The translations under genes were made by a program, and so were the position numbers. Under the pieces are notes generated by a model. That model was not told where the DNA came from and did not search any database. It saw only the letters and a list, made by a program, of their open reading frames with translations. From the NCBI RefSeq assembly GCF_003434055.1, contig NZ_QVEX01000002.1:62470-126469 (forward strand): a stretch of 64,000 nucleotides of DNA. Reading direction: 5' to 3'. The stretch comes from Enterocloster aldenensis. GTDB lineage: Bacteria > Bacillota > Clostridia > Lachnospirales > Lachnospiraceae. Positions 26,013 to 34,674 of the stretch are shown here, one piece after another (position 1 is the first letter of the stretch; each line of letters begins with the position of its first letter).

Positions 26013-26858
26013 TTACTCCTTCTTTTCCATACGGTTGGTAACCCTGTGTATATGCAGGATCAGATATGTTTCTTCATCAATTGTAAGTTCCATTTTAAAT
26101 GTTTCCTTCACATATGCCCGGATTTTCCCGGCACACCCATACGCGGCGGGATACAGCATCCTGACCTGGGAGTTCAGCGCCTTGTCATTGTCCTCAAATA
26201 CCTGTCCGGCCTGCAGGCGCTGTATGAAATACTGCAGATGGGTGATAAGGCGCATATAGTTCACGGACGACTCATCCAGACGTATGTTATAGTGGTACTG
26301 GATGATGGACAGGATGTCCTTAAGCACCTGCATGGCCTCTATGGTCTCCTTAAGGTCCTTTCCCTCGGACTGCAGGTTCACAAAATGGAGGGCGATGGAC
26401 ACCGCCTCATCCTCAGGGAACTCCACATGGAACCGTTCCTTTAACAGCTTCAGCGCATGCAGGCCGACCTGGAAATGCCCGGGGTAGAATTTCTTTACCT
26501 CCCAGGTCAGGGGGCTGCGGATGAACTGGCCTTTTCCCGCCCGTTTCAGTGCAAAGTCAATATGATCCAATAAGGTCAGATATAAATAATCATTAGCCTT
26601 CTGCCCCAGCAGCTGTTCTCCGGATGCAATGACATCATTGACAATGTTCAGATATTCTTCATCCGTATTGGCAAGCAGGTAGCTGAAATGCTCCAGCATG
26701 TCATTGGAGTCTAATACATATGTTTTCTCAATCTCATCTTCTCCTATGGATTGGCCGGCCTTTTTTCTGAATGATATGCCTTTGGAGTAAACAATCAGTT
26801 CACTGCCCCCTTTTTTCACCACTGCAACATTGTTATTTAAAATCTGACTTATCTTCAC
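26013..26858 (-). CDS. licT: BglG/LicT-family transcription antiterminator
   Basis: 281 residues starting at GTG 26858 (VKISQILNNNVAVV), preceded by AAAGGAGG. The upstream extension to 26957 is the leader RNA, not protein. The N-terminal ~55 residues are the CAT RNA-binding domain. Two PTS regulation domains follow, with histidines in LLDHIDFAL (PRD1) and in ALHFVNLQ and LILHIHRVT (PRD2), through which EII and HPr control activity. When substrate is present it should bind the RAT at 26923-26953 and block the overlapping terminator, letting transcription proceed into its own gene, the PTS gene and GH1. Confidence 0.94.
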   Translation of the reverse strand: MKISQILNNNVAVVKKGGSELIVYSKGISFRKKAGQSIGEDEIEKTYVLDSNDMLEHFSYLLANTDEEYLNIVNDVIASGEQLLGQKANDYLYLTLLDHIDFALKRAGKGQFIRSPLTWEVKKFYPGHFQVGLHALKLLKERFHVEFPEDEAVSIALHFVNLQSEGKDLKETIEAMQVLKDILSIIQYHYNIRLDESSVNYMRLITHLQYFIQRLQAGQVFEDNDKALNSQVRMLYPAAYGCAGKIRAYVKETFKMELTIDEETYLILHIHRVTNRMEKKE

Positions 26859-26877
26859 AACAAATCCTCCTTTCCAG

Positions 26878-26930
26878 AAAAAAAAACTCAAACTACACGG
26901 AAAATAAAAATTTTCAGTGTAATCTGAGTT
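26878..26930 (-). terminator. Conditional terminator in the bgl leader
   Basis: On the minus strand, AACTCAGATTACACTGAAAA (26930-26911) pairs imperfectly with ATTTTCCGTGTAGTTTGAGT (26905-26886), followed by nine T. Its 5' arm overlaps the RAT, so LicT binding and this hairpin exclude each other. Confidence 0.88.
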
Positions 26931-26953
26931 CTGCCTGCATACCAGTAACATAC
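26923..26953 (-). promoter_or_regulatory. Ribonucleic antiterminator (RAT) for LicT
   Basis: Minus-strand TATGTTACTGGTATGCAGGC followed by AGAACTCAGA matches the LicT/SacT-type RAT consensus (TGTTACTG...GCAGGCAAAACC), including the two asymmetric internal loops. It overlaps the 5' arm of the terminator at 26878-26930. Confidence 0.88.
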
Positions 26954-27011
26954 TCACTTCGTGACTCCCTAGTCACATAAGTTTTCTTTTCTAAGTTTTT
27001 CTCTGGTTTTT

Positions 27012-27040
27012 ATTCTATATAATAATTCTTACAATGTCAA
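27012..27040 (-). promoter_or_regulatory. Sigma-A promoter of the bgl operon
   Basis: Minus strand TTGACA (27040-27035), 17-bp spacer, TAGAAT (27017-27012). It lies about 50 bp upstream of the RAT, so the leader is about 150 nt. Confidence 0.78.
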
Positions 27041-27108
27041 GCCCTATTTCCAATCAATTTTATGGAAAATTTACAGTGCCTGGAAGGCTGGCATTTCAAA
27101 TCCTCCTG

Positions 27109-28416
27109 TCATTCATCAAATATGCTGACAATCTCCCCGCTCAGTATCCGGTTCATATTCTTAACCGCGCAGAAATTGCCGCACATGGAGCAGGTATCCT
27201 CCTTTTCCGGCTTTGCGGACGCCCGGTACCTCCTGGCCTTTTCCGGGTCAATGGAGAGCTGGAACATGCGCTCCCAATCCAGGTTCTTACGGGCAGTGCT
27301 CATCTCATGGTCCCACCGGGAGGCTCCTTTGACGCCCTTTGCAATATCTGCTGCATGGGCCGCGATCCTGGATGCCATGATTCCCTCTTTCACATCCTCC
27401 AGGTCCGGCAGCCGCAGATGTTCTGCCGGGGTCACGTAGCAGAGGAAGGAGGCCCCGCTGGCAGCAGCCAATGCCCCTCCGATGGCGGCAGTTATATGGT
27501 CGTATCCCGGCGCAATATCCGTTACCAGCGGCCCCAGGACATAAAAGGGCGCGCCCTTGCAGATGGTCTGCTGTATCTTCATATTGGCCTCAATCTGGTT
27601 TAAGGGCATGTGACCCGGGCCTTCGATGATGACCTGGACATTCTTATCCCATGCCCTCTGGGTAAGCTCCCCCAATGTCACCAGCTCCTCTATCTGGGAA
27701 ATGTCCGAAGCGTCCTCAATACATCCGGGGCGGCATGCGTCCCCCAGGCTCAATGTCACATCATACTCCTGGCAGATGTCAAGTATCTCATCAAAATGTT
27801 CATAAAACGGGTTCTCCTGCCCTGTCATCTCCATCCATGCAAATATGATGGAACCGCCCCTGGAAACAATATTGGTAAGCCGCTTGGCCTGTTTAAACCG
27901 CTGCGCGGTCCGCCTGTTTATGCCCACATGGATGGTCTGGAAATCCACCCCGTCCTCCGCATGCATTTTCACGATATCAATCCATTCACGGGAGGTGATA
28001 TCCTTTAGCGGCTTGTGATAATACACCACGGCGTCGTAAATGGGAACCGTGCCTATGATGGCCGGGCATTCACGGGTCAGCATCTTCCTGAAGGTACGGG
28101 TGTCCCCAAAGGAGCTTAGGTCCATGATGGATTCCACTCCCATACGGACCGCGTCATTTACCTTGTGCAGTTCCATATTCAGGTCCTTACAGTCCCTGGA
28201 CGTCCCCAGGTTAACATTAATCTTTGTTTTCAGCATGGAGCCGATTCCGTTTGGTTCAAGGCATCCATGCTTTCTGTTGGCAGGAATGGCCACCTTCCCT
28301 TCCGCCACCAGCCTCATCAGTTCTGTTGGTTCAAACTGTTCCTTTGCAGCCACCTTTCCCAGCTCCTTTGTCAGGATTCCCTTTCTGGCCGCATCCATCT
28401 GTGTTGTGTAGTCCAT
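27109..28416 (-). CDS. thiC: Phosphomethylpyrimidine synthase ThiC
   Basis: 435 residues. Radical-SAM enzyme converting aminoimidazole ribotide to HMP phosphate in thiamine synthesis. The [4Fe-4S] cysteines lie at the C-terminus ([15 protein letters not shown]), and core segments [40 protein letters not shown] and [13 protein letters not shown] are typical. The start is ATG 28416 (MDYTTQ) with GAGGAGG. The longer frame to 28563 covers a TPP riboswitch and is not coding. No other thiamine gene is nearby. Confidence 0.96.
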   Translation of the reverse strand: MDYTTQMDAARKGILTKELGKVAAKEQFEPTELMRLVAEGKVAIPANRKHGCLEPNGIGSMLKTKINVNLGTSRDCKDLNMELHKVNDAVRMGVESIMDLSSFGDTRTFRKMLTRECPAIIGTVPIYDAVVYYHKPLKDITSREWIDIVKMHAEDGVDFQTIHVGINRRTAQRFKQAKRLTNIVSRGGSIIFAWMEMTGQENPFYEHFDEILDICQEYDVTLSLGDACRPGCIEDASDISQIEELVTLGELTQRAWDKNVQVIIEGPGHMPLNQIEANMKIQQTICKGAPFYVLGPLVTDIAPGYDHITAAIGGALAAASGASFLCYVTPAEHLRLPDLEDVKEGIMASRIAAHAADIAKGVKGASRWDHEMSTARKNLDWERMFQLSIDPEKARRYRASAKPEKEDTCSMCGNFCAVKNMNRILSGEIVSIFDE

Positions 28417-28443
28417 GTTTTTCCTCCTCATCTTTTTTGGTAA

Positions 28444-28478
28444 ATAAAAATGGCCCGCTCCGTCAAGGAATGGACCAT
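28444..28478 (-). terminator. Expression-platform terminator of the thiC riboswitch
   Basis: Minus-strand hairpin ATGGTCC-A-TTCC (28478-28467) with GGAG-C-GGGCCAT (28461-28450), followed by TTTTT (28449-28445), placed between aptamer and the thiC ribosome site. Confidence 0.78.
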
Positions 28479-28541
28479 GAATAAACTCATGCGCTGCATC
28501 TGCCGCGCAGTCTGATGCACGGTTGATGTATTTCCATATTT

Positions 28542-28631
28542 TCCCTACGTTGGCATTATCCAAATCAGGTATAATAGGTCGAAGTTCGATTACTTCCTCT
28601 CAGCCTGCTTCACAAGCTCCCTGTTGTAGTC
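28542..28631 (-). promoter_or_regulatory. TPP riboswitch (THI element) upstream of thiC
   Basis: The minus strand contains GGGAGC near the start, GCTGAGAGGAAG, and the hallmark ACCTGATTTGGATAATGCCA followed by ACGTAGGGA. These are the conserved P2/J2-4 and P4-P5 parts of the thiamine pyrophosphate aptamer. TPP binding should favour the terminator at 28444-28478 and shut off thiC. Confidence 0.92.
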
Positions 28632-28683
28632 ATATCATATTAAAACTTCTGATATCCGTATCATCAGTTTATTCGGTATTGTC

Positions 28684-29049
28684 TCAAATGTCAACCTTTT
28701 TCTGCGTCCTCCTGGAAGGCAGGCGGTGCTTCTCCCCCCACTCGCACATCATGTCCAGGATGGGAATCAGTGATTTGCCCCGTTCTGTCAGGCTGTATTC
28801 CACCTTGGGCGGTATCTGGGGATATTCTTCGCGGTGCACCAGCTGGTCGCTCTCCAGTTCCTTCAGCGTGACGCTGAGCGTCTTATATGAGATTTCCCCA
28901 ATGTACTTTTTCATCTCATTGAACCGCACCACCCCAAATTCCATAAGGGTGTAGAGAATCGTCATCTTATATTTGCCATTGATCAGGGACAGGGTATAGC
29001 TGAATCCGGTCTCTCCAAGGTTGGCCTGTGATATGGAGCATTTTCCCAT
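28684..29049 (-). CDS. HxlR-family winged-helix regulator
   Basis: 121 residues. The family pattern is clear: SLINGKYKMTILYTLMEFGVVRFNEMKKYIGEISYKTLSVTLKELE..., then a beta wing with PPKVEYSLTERGKSLIPILDMMCEW. HxlR proteins usually sense redox or reactive compounds through a cysteine near the N-terminus (here Cys4). It is divergent from the DUF2156 gene at 29167. The 117 bp between them contain several GTAC-centred repeats (for example GTACTATAC and TTAGTACCG), likely its operators. Confidence 0.88.
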   Translation of the reverse strand: MGKCSISQANLGETGFSYTLSLINGKYKMTILYTLMEFGVVRFNEMKKYIGEISYKTLSVTLKELESDQLVHREEYPQIPPKVEYSLTERGKSLIPILDMMCEWGEKHRLPSRRTQKKVDI

Positions 29050-29166
29050 AGTACACTCTCCTTCAGGTAAGTACTATACTTTTATGTTAGTACCGCACCT
29101 TGATGTTCGTACTTGTATTTTATAGTGATACTGTTAAAATTATAATATGTCTAAAAAGAAAAGTCA

Positions 29167-30228
29167 ATGACGGAGCGTAATCAGATAATGGATAAAACAT
29201 GCACTAAAAAACAGGGCTGCCCTTGTGTCAGCCAATGCTGTGCAAAGACCGGCAGCTATCAGGTTTCAGGAAATACGGCCCTGTCCATGGATTGGGACGG
29301 CAATGCCCCAAGCATCCTCCACAGCACCCCCCTTACATTCAGGGAACTTTCCATCAGGGACCGTTCATGGATGGCCCCAATCCTTGCGGCTGAGGACAGC
29401 CTGGCATCCGACGGATGCTTTGGCACATTCTATCTCTGGGGCAGGGCCTATGGGATGACTGTAGCGGATGCAGGTGACCGGATGATTGCAAAGTACCGTA
29501 CAGAGGATGGCCTGTTCTTCTCCTATCCGGCCGGCAGCAATACCCTGAAGCCTGCGGTCACCCATATGAAGCGGCTGGCAGAACAGCTGGGGCAGCCTCT
29601 CTTAATCAAAGGCGTGACCGAAGCACAGAAGCAGTGCCTCCTGGCTGAATTCCCCGCGCAGTTCCAATTTGAGGAGCTGCGGGACAGCGCGGATTATATC
29701 TATGAGGCCGGAACCCTTGCCAGTCTTGGCGGGAAAAAGCTGCACAATAAACGGAACCACTGCAACCGCTTTGAGCAGGAATGTCCGGACTGGCATTTTG
29801 AAGTGCTGGGGCAGGAACACATAGAGGCCTGCCTTGCACTGCTGCAAAGCTGGGAAGATAATCATGAAGGACTTGAAAGCGGTATGCCGGAAGCGGAAAA
29901 AGAAGCCATCCTCAGAGCCTTCAGGCATTATGATGCCCTGGGACTTACAGGCGGCGTCCTCTATGCCGGTGACCGGCTTCTGGCATTTACCTTTGGGGAG
30001 CCGGTGGGCAGGCATGGATTTGATGTGCGGTTCGAAAAAGCCGATATCACGGTCCACGGCACATACCAGATGATTAACCGTGAGTTTGTCCGCCACCTGC
30101 TTAAGGCCTACCCCGGACTGCGTTATATCAACCGCGAGGAAGATATGGGGATGGGGAACCTGAGAAAGGCCAAGGAATCCTACTATCCTGCATTTATGCT
30201 GAATAAATATGCGGCCCGCTGGGAATAA
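29167..30228 (+). CDS. DUF2156 (phosphatidylglycerol lysyltransferase C-terminal-like) protein
   Basis: 353 residues. From about residue 45 (LTFRELSIRDRSWMAP...) the sequence matches the DUF2156 double-GNAT fold: KLHNKRNHCNRFEQECPDWHFEVL, GGVLYAGDRLLAFTFGEPV, and RYINREEDMGMGNLRKAKESYYP near the end. Related domains in MprF and FemX proteins transfer aminoacyl groups from tRNA, but stand-alone DUF2156 proteins are uncharacterised. There are no membrane segments. The first 40 residues are Cys-rich and poorly conserved in appearance, and no strong ribosome site precedes ATG 29167, so the true start may be a little downstream (ATG 29188 has GGAG upstream). A stem-loop spans the stop codon (30207-30241). 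Confidence 0.82.
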   Translation: MTERNQIMDKTCTKKQGCPCVSQCCAKTGSYQVSGNTALSMDWDGNAPSILHSTPLTFRELSIRDRSWMAPILAAEDSLASDGCFGTFYLWGRAYGMTVADAGDRMIAKYRTEDGLFFSYPAGSNTLKPAVTHMKRLAEQLGQPLLIKGVTEAQKQCLLAEFPAQFQFEELRDSADYIYEAGTLASLGGKKLHNKRNHCNRFEQECPDWHFEVLGQEHIEACLALLQSWEDNHEGLESGMPEAEKEAILRAFRHYDALGLTGGVLYAGDRLLAFTFGEPVGRHGFDVRFEKADITVHGTYQMINREFVRHLLKAYPGLRYINREEDMGMGNLRKAKESYYPAFMLNKYAARWE

Positions 30229-30296
30229 GCGGACCGCATATCCATATATGGGAGCAGACGGAACCTTCACCCCTGCTTCCTGTAACCCTGCTTCAT

Positions 30297-30590
30297 CTCC
30301 CCTGTTCCATCCCCTTCCTGTCCGCCTCCAGTATCCCTTTCCTGATTGCCTCAAATGCAGCGGGCGCGTATCCAATCCGCTCCACGCAGGCACAGAAACT
30401 CCGTCCAGATAAACAGGGTCAACCACAGGCGTATGCCCCACAATGGCCAGTTTCCCACTGTACCCATTCCCCTCAGCACCATCCCTGTCCCATAAAAGGA
30501 TATCGGCAGTGTTGTCCTCCGTTTTTTCCGTCCGCACCCCTGCACGGGCGCAGATAAAATCCTTTGTCCAGTCCTATTCCCCTATGATGA
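30297..30590 (-). pseudogene. Remnant of a PPP-family metallophosphoesterase
   Basis: Minus-strand translation from about 30575 reads TKDFICARAGVR..., then ADILLWDRDG and KLAIVGHTPVVDPVYLDG. These match the HAGVRP, LLWxRD and xVxGHTPxxxP blocks of PPP-type phosphatases, but HAG is changed to RAG. The N-terminal GDxHG/GDxxDRG motifs are missing, and upstream an in-frame TAG follows DIIIIGE, possibly the remains of motif I joined by a deletion. The C-terminal part ERIGYAPAAFEAIRKGIL lies in another frame (ending at 30297). The gene is therefore deleted internally and frameshifted. It fills most of the 407-bp gap between the DUF2156 and GntP genes. Confidence 0.6.
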
Positions 30591-30635
30591 TTATATCTGA
30601 AACTGACTGGAAAGCATAGTTGATTTTAATATTCC

Positions 30636-31970
30636 CTACAGCCAGAGGCTGCAGATAAAGGTGGCGCACAGGCCCCCCAGGGACATCATCACATTGCTGA
30701 TGGACAAGGTCTTAAGTCCTGTCTCCATATCAAATCCCATACAGTTGGTATATACCCAGAAATAACTGTCATTTACATGGCAGCAGGCCCGCGCACCTGC
30801 GCCGGATGCCAGGAATATGAGGATTGGATTAAGACCCAGGCTGGCTGCAATGGGCGCGCACAAGGTGGCTGCGGTTGTCACGGCTACGGTGCCTGAGCCC
30901 TGGACTATCTTTAACAGTCCGGAAATCACGAAAGGTATGAGGATAAATGGCAGCCCGGTATTCACTACCATCGCAGCAAGGCTGTCACCTGCGCCGGATA
31001 CCTTTAACACCTGTCCCAGAGCACCTCCTGCAGCAGTGATGAATACAATGGGTCCGGCATCCTTTAAGGTTTTGTCCATGATTTCCAACACCTTCTTACC
31101 TCCCAGTCTTTTTCCAAGGGTTGCCATAGCAAGCACTGCACCGATTGCCAGGGCAATATTGGAGTCCCCGATAAAAGATGTGACGGTAAGCAGCAGAGAA
31201 CCTTCCGGGCACAGCATGTCGCATGTTGTCTTTCCAAGGATCAGAAGAATCGGCACAACCAATGGAAGAAGGCTTGCCATGGTTCCCGGAAGGTCTGTTT
31301 CATCCTCAATATCCAGACCCTCCTCCTCTTTTTTCCCAGATTCCTGGAAGGAATAAAAGCTGGAAGGTTTGTTGCGGAAATATATCTCTGCAAACCCCCA
31401 TCCGAATAAGGTCATGAAAACCGCTGCAAACGCCCCGTACATGATTGCCTGCCCGATATCAATCCCAAGAAGCCCTGCCGCTGCCAGAGGGCCTGGCGTT
31501 GGCGGAACATACACATGGGTTGCCAGCAGGCCTGCTGAAAGACTGACCGCCAGGATTGCCAGGGGTATCCTGGTCTTTTTGTGGATTGCCTTTACAAGCG
31601 GCGTCAGGATGACAAAGGCTGCATCTGAAAATACAGGTATGGACACGATATAACCAGTGATTGCCATGGCCAGTCCTGCGCGCTTCTGTCCCACCAGCCG
31701 GACCGCGTCCAGCGCCATGCGGTTGGTTCCCTTTGCCGCATCCAGATAATTGCCCAGCATGATCCCGAAAATAATGATGATGCCAATACTTTTGACGGTT
31801 CCGGAAAATCCGCCTGTGATGGCCCCGATTGTGTCAGCTCCTGTCATTCCGGACAGCAGTCCCATGACAAGTGCGGTTGCAAGCAGTGAAATAAACGCAT
31901 TGGCCCTTACCTTGAGGCACAGGAACAAAAGCACGGCCATACCTATTATAAATACAAACTCCATTGGCAT
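30636..31970 (-). CDS. GntP-family organic-acid permease
   Basis: 444 residues with about 12 membrane spans and the GntP family pattern (GGFSGTVKSIGIIIIFGIMLG, HVYVPPTPGPLAAAGLLG, GSGTVAVTTAATLCAP). GntP members carry gluconate, D-glycerate or related hydroxy acids by proton symport. It is the third gene after the aconitase-family large and small subunits at 32541-33800 and 32014-32529, so it probably imports the hydroxy acid which that enzyme dehydrates. Confidence 0.92.
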   Translation of the reverse strand: MPMEFVFIIGMAVLLFLCLKVRANAFISLLATALVMGLLSGMTGADTIGAITGGFSGTVKSIGIIIIFGIMLGNYLDAAKGTNRMALDAVRLVGQKRAGLAMAITGYIVSIPVFSDAAFVILTPLVKAIHKKTRIPLAILAVSLSAGLLATHVYVPPTPGPLAAAGLLGIDIGQAIMYGAFAAVFMTLFGWGFAEIYFRNKPSSFYSFQESGKKEEEGLDIEDETDLPGTMASLLPLVVPILLILGKTTCDMLCPEGSLLLTVTSFIGDSNIALAIGAVLAMATLGKRLGGKKVLEIMDKTLKDAGPIVFITAAGGALGQVLKVSGAGDSLAAMVVNTGLPFILIPFVISGLLKIVQGSGTVAVTTAATLCAPIAASLGLNPILIFLASGAGARACCHVNDSYFWVYTNCMGFDMETGLKTLSISNVMMSLGGLCATFICSLWL

Positions 31971-32013
31971 AATTGAATCCCCCTATTTTATTGATTTGTG
32001 TTCGTCCTTTTTT

Positions 32014-32529
32014 TCATCCTTCTTTTTCATCCTTCTTAAACCTTTCCCGCATCAAGGGCTTGATTCCTCCTGCCTCCAGGATGTTAAGCGCATGCTCACC
32101 CAGCTGCTCACAGGCATAAACCTTACCTGTTTCTTCCACTGTAACCGTGCCTTTTCTTATGTCCAGCTTCAAAGTCTGGCCGTCACGGACCTCTTTGCTT
32201 ATGCCCTTACATATAATCAGGGGCAGCCCCAGGTTAATGGAGTTGCGGAAGAAAATCCGTGCAAATGAATCAGCCAGCACAGCAGACGCACCCATGTTAA
32301 GCAGGGCAATGGGCGCATGTTCCCTGCTGGAACCACATCCGAAATTAGTGCCTGCGACCACCATACCTCCTTTCGGGAATGAGGAGGCAATGGATTCATC
32401 CACCCCGCCCAGACAGTGGCTGCCAATCTCCCCAGGGTCCGTAATTGCCAGGAACCTTCCCGGATAAATCTGGTCCGTGTCGATGTTATTGCCCAAAACA
32501 ATGATTTTTCCTGTCATCTCTGTATTCAT
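32014..32529 (-). CDS. Aconitase/isopropylmalate-dehydratase-type small subunit
   Basis: 171 residues with the swivelling-domain signature DTDQIYPGRFL at the N-terminus, GSSREHAPIALLNMGASAVLADSFARIFFRN in the middle and a LeuD-like C-terminus. It forms the active site together with the large subunit encoded 11 bp upstream. Members of this group include LeuD and the small subunit of 2,3-dimethylmalate dehydratase. Placement with a GntP permease and a GntR regulator, rather than other leu genes, argues for catabolism. Confidence 0.9.
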   Translation of the reverse strand: MNTEMTGKIIVLGNNIDTDQIYPGRFLAITDPGEIGSHCLGGVDESIASSFPKGGMVVAGTNFGCGSSREHAPIALLNMGASAVLADSFARIFFRNSINLGLPLIICKGISKEVRDGQTLKLDIRKGTVTVEETGKVYACEQLGEHALNILEAGGIKPLMRERFKKDEKEG

Positions 32530-32540
32530 CTTATTGCCTC

Positions 32541-33800
32541 CTATAAATAATCCCGCGGGTCTGTAATACGGCCATTGATGATACTGGCCGCCACGGTGGC
32601 CGGGCTCGCCAGATATATGGATGCCTGGTTGGATCCCATCCGTCCCGGGAAGTTCCGGTTGGTACTGCTGATGCAGGTTTCACCCGGCGCAATGATTCCT
32701 TCATGGGCGCCCAGGCAAGCGCCGCACCCAGGCGTGGTTATGGTTGCCCCTGCATTCATCAAATCCTGTATGTATCCTTTTTCCATACAGGAAAGCATGA
32801 CCTCAGAAGATGCCGGCACCACCACCAGCCTGCTGTACGGAGGTATGTGTCTTCCCTTCACGATCCTGGCCGCAACTGCGATATCCTCCTCACGTCCGCC
32901 TGTGCAGCTTCCTATGTATCCCTGATTCAGCTTTATCTCCCGGTTTGCAGTCACATGGGCCAGCGTATCCACATTATCAACGCTGTGCGGGCATGCCAGC
33001 TGGGGTTCCATTCCTGACACATCGAACACATGGCTTTCGCCATACTCAAAGCCAGGGTCCGTATCCTGTACCTCAAAAGGGCGTACCGCACGTTTTGACA
33101 CATAATCAAGGACATCCTGGTTCGGCTGCATATATGCGGTCTTCGCCCCCATCTCCACAGCCATGTTGCAGATGACCATCCTGCCCGCAACATTCAGGCT
33201 CTCCACATAGCTTCCGGTAAAGTCAATGGCCTTATAAACAGCGCCGTCCGCCTTTATCCTGCCCAGGACATTAAGGATGACATCCTTTGGGAATACTCCC
33301 TCAGGCGCTTTTCCTTCCAGACGTACCTCAATTATCTCCGGAACCCGGAACCACAGCTCCCCTGTCATCAGGATTGTGGCCATATCTGTTGCACCGCAGC
33401 CCGTTCCCATGGCTCCAAAGGCGCCGTGGGTCGTGGTATGGCTGTCCGTAGCCACGATTATCATTCCCGGATAAATCACCCCGGCCTCAGGCATCACCTG
33501 ATGGCAGACCCCGCAATTGGTGTCAAAATGATACTTTAGCTGGTTCTTCCTGGCAAATTCCCTCATTTCCCCGTGGTTGGCCGCACTTTTAATATCTGGC
33601 GCAGGTGCATAATGGTCAAATACAAATGCTGCCCGGGTGTTATCCCAGACCTTCTCCCCGCCCATTTCATAAAAGGAATACACGGTCTGCAGATACAGGT
33701 CGTTGATCTCAGCAAAATCAATCTTTGCAGTGATGATTTCCCCGGTCTTTACATGGGTACGGCCGCTGTTCTTTGCAAGAATCTTTTCAATTGCATGCAT
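32541..33800 (-). CDS. Aconitase-superfamily dehydratase large subunit (LeuC/DmdA-like)
   Basis: 419 residues. The [4Fe-4S] ligands are seen as Cys in GSCTGGREED and the pair in TPGCGACLGAHEG. Substrate/active-site blocks GVCHQVMPEAG, ATDSHTTTHGAFGA and NRNFPGRMGS are intact. It catalyses a reversible hydration/isomerisation of a hydroxy di- or tricarboxylate; the exact substrate cannot be read from sequence. ATG 33800 (MHAIEK) follows GGAGGAG, while the longer frame to 33851 overlaps the operator. First gene of the operon with small subunit and GntP permease. Confidence 0.9.
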   Translation of the reverse strand: MHAIEKILAKNSGRTHVKTGEIITAKIDFAEINDLYLQTVYSFYEMGGEKVWDNTRAAFVFDHYAPAPDIKSAANHGEMREFARKNQLKYHFDTNCGVCHQVMPEAGVIYPGMIIVATDSHTTTHGAFGAMGTGCGATDMATILMTGELWFRVPEIIEVRLEGKAPEGVFPKDVILNVLGRIKADGAVYKAIDFTGSYVESLNVAGRMVICNMAVEMGAKTAYMQPNQDVLDYVSKRAVRPFEVQDTDPGFEYGESHVFDVSGMEPQLACPHSVDNVDTLAHVTANREIKLNQGYIGSCTGGREEDIAVAARIVKGRHIPPYSRLVVVPASSEVMLSCMEKGYIQDLMNAGATITTPGCGACLGAHEGIIAPGETCISSTNRNFPGRMGSNQASIYLASPATVAASIINGRITDPRDYL

Positions 33801-33831
33801 TTTTTCTCCTCCTTCACTCCGTAAAAATCGT

Positions 33832-33847
33832 ATATCGTATACGATAT
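33832..33847. promoter_or_regulatory. 16-bp perfect palindrome, candidate GntR operator
   Basis: ATATCGTATACGATAT at 33832-33847 is its own reverse complement. It lies 31 bp before the large-subunit start and downstream of a possible minus-strand -10 (TATGAT, 33874-33869), a position suited to repression. The divergent FCD-GntR gene is the likely regulator (FCD/VanR-type sites are typically short AT-rich palindromes). Confidence 0.68.
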
Positions 33848-33960
33848 TCAATCTACGTGTTAAACATTATCATATTTGAATAAATAACGCAACATTTATT
33901 TTGATTTTCTTTATATTTTTGTGTATATTCCACAATTCATCCTGCACTCAGTTATGGCAT

Positions 33961-33990
33961 TTGACAATAAAAATAGGGGTATGGTATGAT
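33961..33990 (+). promoter_or_regulatory. Sigma-A promoter of the GntR regulator gene
   Basis: TTGACA (33961-33966), 18-bp spacer, TATGAT (33985-33990), 30 bp before the start codon. Confidence 0.7.
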
Positions 33991-34020
33991 GATAAAGACA
34001 AAACGTTCGAGGTGAAATCA

Positions 34021-34665
34021 ATGGAATCTCTGGAAATGATGCCTGCAAGGGTCCGTATTACATCTATATTAAAAAAAGCACTCCTTGCAGGGGAATATAA
34101 AAGCGGCCAGGAACTGAGCCTGACCGAGATAGCAGAAAAACTTGGAGTCAGCAGGACTCCTGTACGTGAAGCATTCCAGACCCTTGCTGCCGAGGGCCTG
34201 ATTGAACTGCGTATGAATAAGGGGGCAATCGTTAAACAGATTGACCAGAAATTCATCACGGACCATTATGAGATGAGGATCCTTCTGGAATCAGAAGCAG
34301 CCGTAAGGGCGGCCAGAAACGGCATGGATGTATCGGAACTGCTTGCCAGACTGTATCATCTGACGGACAACCTCTCCACCCTGGACCGTCCCTATTACAC
34401 GGAACTGAATCAGGAAATCCATACTTCCATCTGGACAGCTGCGGATAACCAGAAACTGTATAATTTCCTGATGAGTCTCTGGAATGGCCCCAGCACCGGC
34501 AGCGCCAACTCAGAGCTGGACCACTATGTCCAATCCACCGAGGAGCATATACAGATACTGCAGTCCATACGCTCCAAGGACGCGGCAAAAGCACGTCAGA
34601 TGATGGAGCAGCATATTACCCGAAGCATGAACAATATCCTGAAAAGCTACCGCGCCGCCCAGTAG
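34021..34665 (+). CDS. GntR-family regulator, FCD subgroup
   Basis: 214 residues from ATG 34021 (GAGGTG site). The winged helix at the N-terminus (LKKALLAGEYKSGQELSLTEIAEKLGVSRTPVREAFQTLAAEGLIEL) is textbook GntR. Residues ~80-210 are an FCD ligand domain (YEMRILLESEAAVRAAR; LNQEIHTSIWTAA; STEEHIQILQSIRSKDAAKARQMMEQHI) that usually binds an organic acid through a metal. Divergent from the dehydratase/GntP operon; the palindrome at 33832-33847 is the probable target. Confidence 0.93.
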   Translation: MESLEMMPARVRITSILKKALLAGEYKSGQELSLTEIAEKLGVSRTPVREAFQTLAAEGLIELRMNKGAIVKQIDQKFITDHYEMRILLESEAAVRAARNGMDVSELLARLYHLTDNLSTLDRPYYTELNQEIHTSIWTAADNQKLYNFLMSLWNGPSTGSANSELDHYVQSTEEHIQILQSIRSKDAAKARQMMEQHITRSMNNILKSYRAAQ

Positions 34666-34674
34666 CCCATAAGC

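Noticed and set aside
28417..28563. N-terminal extension of ThiC
   Set aside because: The DNA is the TPP riboswitch and its terminator; ThiC starts at 28416.
29602..30537. 311-residue minus-strand ORF as an intact gene
   Set aside because: Only its first ~60 codons carry the phosphatase remnant; the rest is antisense to the DUF2156 gene.
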